From: Sphingosinicella microcystinivorans
Lineage (GTDB): Bacteria > Pseudomonadota > Alphaproteobacteria > Sphingomonadales > Sphingomonadaceae
NCBI RefSeq assembly: GCF_003634215.1
Contig: NZ_RBWX01000007.1
Span: 546,001-610,000, forward strand
DNA: 64,000 nucleotides
Reading direction: 5' to 3'
A program made the translations under genes and the position numbers. The notes under the pieces were generated by a model that did not search any database, was not told the origin of the DNA, and saw only the letters and a list, made by a program, of their open reading frames with translations. Shown here in pieces: positions 17,316 to 24,371 of the stretch. Each line of letters opens with the position of its first letter. Within the stretch, counting starts at the first letter, position 1.

Positions 17316-18930
17316 GGGTGATGCTGGCCGCAACCGCCTCTGCGACCTTGATCCCGTCGATCGCGGCGGAGAGGATGCCCCCCGCATAGCCCGCGCCTTC
17401 GCCTGCCGGAAACAGGCGCGCGGTATTCAGGCTGTGGAAGTCCTTGCCCCGCGTGATCCGCACGGGCGAGGACGTGCGTGTCTCGACGCCGGTCATCACC
17501 ACCTCGGGGTGGTCGTAGCGCGCCAGTTGGCGCCCGAACACCGGCAGCGCCTCGCGCATCGCCTCCACCGCGAAGCCGGGCAGGCAGGTGGAGAGGTCCG
17601 TCGGAGTGACTCCCGGCTTGTAAGAAGGGGTCACACTTCCCAGCGCTGTGGAGGCCCGCCGGGCCAGAAAATCGCCCACGGTTTGACCTGGCGCGTTGTA
17701 GCTCGATCCGCCCGCCGTGTACGCCAGCGATTCCCAGTGCCGCTGGAAATCGATCCCAGCGAGCGGCCCGTCCGGGTAGTCGCGCGCAGGGTCGATGGCG
17801 ACGACAAGGCCGGAGTTGGCGTTGAACTCGGCGCGCGAATACTGGCTCATGCCGTTGGTGACGACGCGGCCTTCTTCCGATGTAGCCGCGACCACGCGCC
17901 CGCCGGGGCACATGCAGAAGCTGTAAACCGTGCGTTCGTTCGCGCAGTGGTGTGCGAGGCTGTAGGCCGCCGTGCCGAGGATCGGATGCCGCGCGAACTT
18001 GCCGTAGCGCGCCTCGTCGATCCATGCCTGCGGATGCTCGATGCGCACGCCGATCGAGAACGCCTTCGCCTCGATGTGGACGCCGCGCCTGTGCAGCATC
18101 TCGAAGGTCGACCGTGCGCTGTGCCCGACAGCGAGGACGACATGATCGGCTTCGAGGAAGTCGCCGTTGTGGAGATGAAGCCCGCGCACGGCGAGGTTGC
18201 CGTCTGCAGCGCGCTCCAGTTCCAGGTCCTCGACCCGAGTCTGCCAGCGATATTCGCCGCCCAGCGCTTCGATGGTCTCGCGCAGGCTCTCCACCATGGT
18301 CACGAGCCGGAACGTACCGATATGCGGATGCGCCTCGAACAAGATGTCGTCGGGCGCGCCCGCTTTCACGAACTCTTCGAGCACCTTCCTGCCAAGGAAG
18401 CGCGGGTCTTTCACGCGGCAATAGAGCTTCCCATCCGAAAACGTGCCCGCGCCGCCTTCGCCGAACTGCACGTTTGATTCCGGGTTGAGCTGCGACCGCC
18501 GCCAGAGGCCCCACGTATCCTTGGTGCGTTCGCGCACGATCTTGCCGCGATCGAGGATGATCGGCCGGAACCCCATCTGCGCCAGGATCAGCCCCGCGAA
18601 CAGTCCGCACGGCCCTGCGCCGACGACCACCGGACGCAACCCGGACCAGCCTTCCGGCGCGCGCACGGGAAAGCGGTAATCCATGTCCGGCGTTGGGCGG
18701 ATGTCATGATCCTTGGCAAAGCGTGCCAGAACCTCGTCTTCATCCGTGATGTCCACGTCGACCGTGTAGACGAGGAGGATCGCACTCTTGCGCCGCGCAT
18801 CATTGCCCCGCCGAAACACCGTGAACCCGCGCAACCGCTCAGGCGAAATACCGAGCCGCGCGCAGATCGCCGGCGCCATTGCGTCGTCCGCATGATCGAG
18901 CGGCAGGGTAAGACCGGTAAGGCGTAGCAT
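17305..18930 (-). CDS. COG2509-type FAD-dependent dehydrogenase
   Basis: This 541-residue flavoprotein has an N-terminal about 90-residue module with a DVDITDEDEVLARF segment. An FAD-binding fold follows (VVVGAGPCGLFAGLILAQMG near 100), then the family marks NPESNVQFGEGGAGTFSDGKLYCR, SFCMCPGGRVV and FPAGEGAGYAGGILSAAIDG. The family is widespread but not well characterised. ATG 18930 is preferred over an in-frame TTG 21 bp upstream. It precedes and overlaps the HI0933-type gene, giving a two-flavoprotein operon. The next gene upstream ends at 18989, so a longer transcript including fecR is possible. Confidence 0.85.
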   Translation of the reverse strand: MLRLTGLTLPLDHADDAMAPAICARLGISPERLRGFTVFRRGNDARRKSAILLVYTVDVDITDEDEVLARFAKDHDIRPTPDMDYRFPVRAPEGWSGLRPVVVGAGPCGLFAGLILAQMGFRPIILDRGKIVRERTKDTWGLWRRSQLNPESNVQFGEGGAGTFSDGKLYCRVKDPRFLGRKVLEEFVKAGAPDDILFEAHPHIGTFRLVTMVESLRETIEALGGEYRWQTRVEDLELERAADGNLAVRGLHLHNGDFLEADHVVLAVGHSARSTFEMLHRRGVHIEAKAFSIGVRIEHPQAWIDEARYGKFARHPILGTAAYSLAHHCANERTVYSFCMCPGGRVVAATSEEGRVVTNGMSQYSRAEFNANSGLVVAIDPARDYPDGPLAGIDFQRHWESLAYTAGGSSYNAPGQTVGDFLARRASTALGSVTPSYKPGVTPTDLSTCLPGFAVEAMREALPVFGRQLARYDHPEVVMTGVETRTSSPVRITRGKDFHSLNTARLFPAGEGAGYAGGILSAAIDGIKVAEAVAASITRER

Positions 18931-18988
18931 GGACGAGGCCTTTAGCGGCAAGCCGGTCGTGCGCCAAGCAAGTCAGATACGGAGAATG

Positions 18989-20035
18989 TCACTTCGATGC
19001 GGACAAGACCAGGTGGCCCGGGGCGACCTCCGTCACTTCCACGCCCGTCATGATGTGGAGTGCCTCCACGAAGCCTTCGACTTCGCCGGCCTTGAAGTAG
19101 CCCGCTATGGGCATGGCGCGCAGTTCATCGCCGCGCACTTCGATATCGACGTCCGAATAGCGGCCGACCTCATCCACCACATCGGAAAGCGGCTCCCCTG
19201 CGAAGGCGAGCATACCGACGCGCCAGGATAGTTTGCGATCGATCTCGGTGGGCGTCACATGCTCCAGGATCTCGACGTGCTCGGCCGAAAAGACCGCACT
19301 CTGGCCGGCTGTCAGTTCCATGACCGTGCGGGTGGGTCTGCTGACGCTCGGCGTTCCTGCGAGTGGTTTCGCCGTAGCGAGGGCGACGCGCCCCTCGGAG
19401 ACCATGACATCGAGCTTGTTGGCCTTGTTGAGACGCACGGAGAACGCCGTTCCCACGGCTCTCACCACGCCGCTTCCGGCATAGACGGAGAACGGCCTTG
19501 ATGTGTCGTGTGCGACTTCGAAAAACGCTTCCCCGCGCAGGAGCCTTACGCGCCGCTCCGTTTTCGTGAACTCTGTGGCGATGCGGCTGTTCGTGTTCAG
19601 GGTCAGCTTCGAACCATCCGGCAAGGAGACAATTTCCTGTCCACCCACCTTCGTTTGATAGTTTGCCGCAAAGTGGGGAGAGCGTGTCTCAAGGACATCG
19701 GGCTTGATAAGCGCACCGATCGCCAACACAGCCAGCAGAACCGCGGCCAGAGCCGGTAGTGCCACCGCCGCGCGGCGCAGGAAGGGTCGCTGCACAGGCG
19801 CGTTGTCCACAGCGTCATAGGCGTTAAGGTCTTCGAGCCTGTCAAGGCCGTCCCACAGTCCGGCGAAGCGTTCGAAGGCATCGTGGTTCTGTTCGCTTTC
19901 ACCGCGCCAACGGGCGAACGCCGCGTGGTCCGCCGGCGTCATCTCGCCGCCTTCAAGGCGCGCGGCCCATTCGGCCGCTTCCGCTTCGCTCTTCTTCGGA
20001 TCGGGAAGAAGATAGATGTTCCCCGCGTCAGTCAT
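18989..20035 (-). CDS. FecR-type transmembrane anti-sigma factor
   Basis: The 348-residue protein follows the FecR plan. The cytoplasmic N-terminus (AAEWAARLEGGEMTPADHAAFARW) binds the sigma factor. One membrane helix lies at about residues 89-110. The periplasmic domain contains SLPDGSKLTLNTNSRI, VRLLRGEAFFEVAHD and RPFSVYAGSGVVRAVGTAFSV, and a C-terminal STN-like segment follows (AGEPLSDVVDEVGRYSDVDIEV). It should hold or activate the ECF sigma factor encoded just upstream, in response to the STN domain of a loaded TonB-dependent receptor. Its ATG overlaps the sigma-factor gene by 8 bp. Confidence 0.93.
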   Translation of the reverse strand: MTDAGNIYLLPDPKKSEAEAAEWAARLEGGEMTPADHAAFARWRGESEQNHDAFERFAGLWDGLDRLEDLNAYDAVDNAPVQRPFLRRAAVALPALAAVLLAVLAIGALIKPDVLETRSPHFAANYQTKVGGQEIVSLPDGSKLTLNTNSRIATEFTKTERRVRLLRGEAFFEVAHDTSRPFSVYAGSGVVRAVGTAFSVRLNKANKLDVMVSEGRVALATAKPLAGTPSVSRPTRTVMELTAGQSAVFSAEHVEILEHVTPTEIDRKLSWRVGMLAFAGEPLSDVVDEVGRYSDVDIEVRGDELRAMPIAGYFKAGEVEGFVEALHIMTGVEVTEVAPGHLVLSASK

Positions 20036-20636
20036 TGGACTTGCGCGCCTTTTCGATTCCGGCAGCCTTCATTGTCAGGATCGCGCCTTTGCTCGTCTTG
20101 CGCAGGGCGCCACCGCTGAATTCCGCCGGGTCATAGCCTTGATTGCGCAGATAGGCGTTGCACGCGATCAATGCCGCAGCCACGCGCTTTTCAACCGTGC
20201 TGACCGAAACGCCCAATTTTTCTGCAATCTGCTTGAATTTCAGTTTATCGACCTTGCACATCCAAAGGGCTTGCCGCAGTTCCGGTTGCAGACTGGCAAT
20301 GGCCTGAGACAGGATGAACAATTTCTGGCGCCCATCGACCTGCTCCTCGACAGTGCCATGACGCTCGTCGATGAGTGTCTCGTATCCATTTGAATCTTCA
20401 AAGAATTCCGTCGCGCTGTTATTCTTCTTCGTCGCCTCGCTGATTGCCAGGTTTTTGGCGACGCGGATCAGGAAGGCCTTCAAATTTCCGATGTCTTGCT
20501 TCTCGCTGGCGACGAAGGTGCGCAGGAAGACCTCCTGCACGAGGTCGTCCACGTCGTCCGCCCGACGGCGATAGCGGGAGACGACGCGCCGAAGCGTCAT
20601 CTCGCACTCGATAAACGTGTTCAGCAGACTCGACAT
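20028..20636 (-). CDS. FecI-type ECF RNA polymerase sigma factor
   Basis: The 202-residue protein shows sigma region 2 (RRRADDVDDLVQEVFLRTF) and region 4 (LQPELRQALWMCKVDKLKFKQIAEKLGVSVSTVEKRV) with no other domain, as in group IV sigma factors. ATG 20636 gives the normal N-terminus. The gene overlaps fecR, so the pair should act together, with FecR transducing a signal from the STN-domain receptor encoded at 24372-27140. It lies 118 bp downstream of the dipeptidase gene and may be read from the same transcript or its own promoter. Confidence 0.93.
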   Translation of the reverse strand: MSSLLNTFIECEMTLRRVVSRYRRRADDVDDLVQEVFLRTFVASEKQDIGNLKAFLIRVAKNLAISEATKKNNSATEFFEDSNGYETLIDERHGTVEEQVDGRQKLFILSQAIASLQPELRQALWMCKVDKLKFKQIAEKLGVSVSTVEKRVAAALIACNAYLRNQGYDPAEFSGGALRKTSKGAILTMKAAGIEKARKSND

Positions 20637-20754
20637 CGGTGCTTTCCGAAGCAGCCCGGGGCATCCGGCGACACAGACGCTAGCACGTGGTGGCATGGCA
20701 GGCCAGAATCCATCGCGCTGCTTCGATTTTCCCTGCCTGTCGCCATCCGGATAT

Positions 20755-21867
20755 CTAGGCCCCGAAGCTTGCTTCGTAGACACGCATCCAGTTTTCACCC
20801 ATCACCTTGTCGATGTCGTTCGTGCGCCAGCCACGCCGTTCCATTTCGGCACGCACAGCCGGCAGCTTCGAAATATCTTCAAAGCCCTGCGCATATTGGA
20901 TCGGATCCTGAAGATAGGTCATCTCGGGCGGAAATGCGAAGGACTCCTCCGGATTAATGGAAGATGTGGCGCCGGTCGTGAAATCGCCGCCGACGCCGAT
21001 GTGGTCCACGCCAACGAGCCTTTTCAGATAGTCGAGTTCATCCACATAGCGCTTGATGTCCGCGCGGCGTCGCGGTTCCTTGCGCTTGCCCACATCATCG
21101 CGACCCCAGCTCATGAAGGGATCGATCGCGCTGACGCCGAACAGGCCGCCGGTCTTCGCGATGCCTTCAATCACCCGGTCCGATGTGTTGCGCGGATTGG
21201 CGTTGAGCGCGGCGATGTTCGAATGCGTGCACACGACCGGGCGCTCCGCCATCACAATGATGTCGAGGCTGGAGCGCTCGCCGGTATGGCCGCCGACATC
21301 CACCAATATGCCGAGCGACTGCATCTGCGAGACGATGGTCCGCCCGGCCTTGGTGAGGCCGACATGCGGATCGAGGCAGCCGCCGGCGAAGGCATTGGTC
21401 AGGTTGTAGATAAGGCCGCAAACGCGAAGGCCGAGATCGTAGAAAAGCCGCATCGTCGTCTTCGGCGGTTTCGACCACCAGTCGCTTTCGCCCTTCATGA
21501 CGAAGAGGTCGGCTTCCTGCCAGCCAATGGTGAGGGAAATCCTGCCTTCGCGCTTGATACGCCGGATATCGGCGGCCGTTTTGGCGATCTCCACGTGTGC
21601 CGCATTCCGGGCCGCAAATTCGAGCAGCTGCGACATCTGGAGGAGCGATGGCAACATGCTGACGTTCCAGCAATCGACGCCGCCTTTTCGCAGCAATTCA
21701 AGATATTCGGCGGTCGGTGCAGCCGGACTGCAGCCATCAACGATGATCGGGCCAACGGCGGAAGGTTCGTCCGCCACGGCGCGGCCGGCAGCCGTACTCG
21801 CCGCGGCAGCAAGGAGGCTTCCTCCGGTGAGTTTCATCAACCCGCGGCGGTTCATTTCGGATCCCAT
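20755..21867 (-). CDS. M19-like (membrane dipeptidase family) protein with altered metal motif
   Basis: This 370-residue protein has a Tat-type signal (NRRGLMKLTGGSLLAAAAS) and the TIM-barrel layout of the renal dipeptidase family. Family landmarks include GGCLDPHVGLTKAGRTIVSQM, His194 in VDVGGHTG, His215 in VVCTHSNIAALN and HIGVGGDF near 300. The usual HxD metal motif at the first strand is replaced: DGCSP at 44-48 stands where DGHxD is expected. A divergent metal site or changed activity is possible. The start ATG 21867 has GGGAGG 7 nt upstream. It lies in the peptide-uptake gene set, 23 bp after the DPP-like gene. Confidence 0.82.
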   Translation of the reverse strand: MGSEMNRRGLMKLTGGSLLAAAASTAAGRAVADEPSAVGPIIVDGCSPAAPTAEYLELLRKGGVDCWNVSMLPSLLQMSQLLEFAARNAAHVEIAKTAADIRRIKREGRISLTIGWQEADLFVMKGESDWWSKPPKTTMRLFYDLGLRVCGLIYNLTNAFAGGCLDPHVGLTKAGRTIVSQMQSLGILVDVGGHTGERSSLDIIVMAERPVVCTHSNIAALNANPRNTSDRVIEGIAKTGGLFGVSAIDPFMSWGRDDVGKRKEPRRRADIKRYVDELDYLKRLVGVDHIGVGGDFTTGATSSINPEESFAFPPEMTYLQDPIQYAQGFEDISKLPAVRAEMERRGWRTNDIDKVMGENWMRVYEASFGA

Positions 21868-21890
21868 CAGAAAACCTCCCTGTCCAAACC

Positions 21891-24311
21891 CTATTTCGCC
21901 GCCTGTGCAAAAGGCACGGGTGGTTCCTGTTGCTGAAAATGCCGAACGAAGAAGCCCGCGAGCCGCCGTGCGGCGTAGGGATGATACCCAACGTCGTGCG
22001 CCGCGTTCGGCACGAGAACGAAGTCGAACTCCTTGCCCGCCTCGATCAGCGCATTCGAAAATGCCATCGTTTGATTGAAGGGCACGTTCTGATCGATCTC
22101 GCCGGCGATCAGCATCAGCCTGCCTTCCAGCCGCTTCGCCAAATGCAGATTGTCGACGCGCGCGTAGACATCCTCTTCGCCTTCCCCCGGAACACCGAAG
22201 AAGCGTTCAACCGAGATCGACGAGATCATGGTCCGATAATCGTGTGGACCCGCGATCGAAACGGCGGCCTTGTAGAAATCCGGGAACAGCAGAATGGCTC
22301 GTGCCGAGGCGTAGCCGCCGAACGAAATGCCGGTGATGCCGACCCGCTCCATGTCCATGTAGGGCCGTGTTCGCGCCGCTGATTTGATCCCGGCGACGTG
22401 GTCGGCAAGGGCGAAGGAATCTTCGGCGTTCATCGGCGTCATATGGAAAGCTCTCGAACGTCGCGGCGTGCCGCGCCCGTCCTGAACGACGATGATGAAT
22501 CCGAGTTCTGCAAGCGCCTGCATGTAGGCGGCGCGTGCCCCAAGCGCATCTGTAAAGCTCTGCGGTGCAAACGACACCTGCGGCCCTGCGTAAATCTGTT
22601 CGATCACGGGGTAACGCTTGGTCTTGTCGAAGTTGGTGGGCTTCAGAAGAACGCCGTAAATATCGTATGCGTTGTCGGCACTTTTCGCGACAAAGCGCTC
22701 CGGTGGTGACCAGCCGGTCGCAATCAGCGCGCTCACATCTGCGCTGACAAGATCGGAAACGCGTGCGCCGTCCGCCGAACGCACCACGGTGTGTGGCGGT
22801 TCTGAGACCGTGGAGTAGGTGTCGACGAAATAGCGCCCGCTCGGCGAAAAGCGCTGTATCGGCGTTTCATAATGACCGTTCAGGCCGCGCGCGGGAAAGT
22901 TCGTATAGGCATGGTCGGCGTCTTCGGGGGTCAGCAGTTTCAGGCCGCTTCCGTCAAGGTTCACGCGATAGAGATGGCGATAATAAGGATTTCGCCCCGC
23001 CTCCTTGCCGCCGCCCGTGAAGTATATGACACCTGCGGCCTCATCGACGCGCACGATATCGAACACCGCCCAGTCGCCCTTGGTGACGGCGTTCTTGAGA
23101 GTGCCGGTTCTGGCGTCGTAGCGATAGAGGTGACCCCAGCCGCTACGCTCCGACCACCACAGAATTTCGCCGCGGCCTGCCAGCAGGCGCACGTTCGGCA
23201 CGTGGTAGTCGAAGGGGTTGAGATTGAGGTACTGGCCGTCTCGTTCTTCGAGAATAGTCCGCGTTTTGCCGGTCCCGAGATCGACGGCAACGAGGCCGAG
23301 AGCGCGCGAATCGCGCGTCGATGTCACGAGATAGAGTTCGCCGCCATCCATGTCCCAACCCGGCTCACCAACGATTGCCCAGTACGGCGCGTAATCGTTG
23401 AAGCCGAAAGCGCCGCCATCAACCTCTACAGAAAGGCCGCTTTTCCGATCGATGAGCGAAAGCGTGTAGGGCACCTTCGGCGTGTCCTCAGGCATCGGCA
23501 TCGCAATCTGGTGTGCGATGGGCCGCAACGAATCCGGCGCGAGAAACTCGACGACATAGGGCGCGGTCTTGACGCCGCGATAGTCAGAGCGGACCGCAAG
23601 AATAAAGCGCCCGTCAGGAGACCATGTCGCGCCGGGGTAGGTGGGCGACTCCGTGCCGCGACGTTCCTCGACATAGGTCGTTCGGAACGCGGTATACTGG
23701 TAGGGAAATTCCGCGGTCCCGTCTGTCGTCAGAGATCTCTCTTTGCCGGTCGACGTTTCGCGCAGCCACAGGTTGTGATCGCGGACGAAAACCGCTTGCG
23801 CGCCGTCCGGCGAGAGGGCAGCGGCCGGATCTGGCGCGGCTTCTGCCTTCATGTTGCAGAAATCTGCGTCGCGGCTGCATTCGAATGTCTTTTCGCCTGC
23901 GGCGAAGACGACCCTTTTCAGGCCGTCCGAATACCGAAAGGATGTGAAAGGCAGTTTCTGTGCTGAAACTGTCTTGCCGAGCTCGAGCGAGAGCATTCGC
24001 GCGACCGCTTCATGGTTGAACGAGGGCGCCGCCTCGCCGGTCGCGGCATTCACGGTCTCGAAACGATAGCCGCCGCTCGCGTCGCGGCGATACCAGAATT
24101 GATCGGTGTCCCCGATCCAGTTCGGAACCGGCGCGGCATTGAGCACGAGGCCGCGAACAGCATCCGGATAGAAGCGTGCTGCGCGCTGGAAATCGGCGTG
24201 TGTCAGACTTGGCGCCGCGTCAGCCGTTCCGAAGCGGTCAATGCTTCCGCAGGAGCTGGAAAGCAGAACCAGCGTTCCGATCAGTATCTGCCGCACACAA
24301 GCCTTCAGCAT
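21891..24311 (-). CDS. DPP-IV-like prolyl oligopeptidase (family S9), lipoprotein
   Basis: From ATG 24311 (GGGAAGAG upstream) the protein has 806 residues. The signal ends in a lipobox-like LSSSC, so it is probably a lipoprotein. The first about 550 residues form the S9B beta-propeller (YPGATWSPDGRFILAVRSDYRG, YLVTSTRDSRALGL). The C-terminal hydrolase domain carries Ser663 in GISFGGY, Asp740 in AGEIDQNV and His772 in NAAHDVGYH. It should cleave dipeptides from peptides in the cell envelope. It follows the TBDR gene by 60 bp and precedes the M19-like gene, which fits stepwise peptide breakdown. Confidence 0.92.
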   Translation of the reverse strand: MLKACVRQILIGTLVLLSSSCGSIDRFGTADAAPSLTHADFQRAARFYPDAVRGLVLNAAPVPNWIGDTDQFWYRRDASGGYRFETVNAATGEAAPSFNHEAVARMLSLELGKTVSAQKLPFTSFRYSDGLKRVVFAAGEKTFECSRDADFCNMKAEAAPDPAAALSPDGAQAVFVRDHNLWLRETSTGKERSLTTDGTAEFPYQYTAFRTTYVEERRGTESPTYPGATWSPDGRFILAVRSDYRGVKTAPYVVEFLAPDSLRPIAHQIAMPMPEDTPKVPYTLSLIDRKSGLSVEVDGGAFGFNDYAPYWAIVGEPGWDMDGGELYLVTSTRDSRALGLVAVDLGTGKTRTILEERDGQYLNLNPFDYHVPNVRLLAGRGEILWWSERSGWGHLYRYDARTGTLKNAVTKGDWAVFDIVRVDEAAGVIYFTGGGKEAGRNPYYRHLYRVNLDGSGLKLLTPEDADHAYTNFPARGLNGHYETPIQRFSPSGRYFVDTYSTVSEPPHTVVRSADGARVSDLVSADVSALIATGWSPPERFVAKSADNAYDIYGVLLKPTNFDKTKRYPVIEQIYAGPQVSFAPQSFTDALGARAAYMQALAELGFIIVVQDGRGTPRRSRAFHMTPMNAEDSFALADHVAGIKSAARTRPYMDMERVGITGISFGGYASARAILLFPDFYKAAVSIAGPHDYRTMISSISVERFFGVPGEGEEDVYARVDNLHLAKRLEGRLMLIAGEIDQNVPFNQTMAFSNALIEAGKEFDFVLVPNAAHDVGYHPYAARRLAGFFVRHFQQQEPPVPFAQAAK

Positions 24312-24371
24312 GGCACTCTTCCCAAGGCAAGGACGGCGGCGCCCGCAAGCGCCGCCGTCCACTGTGTAGTG

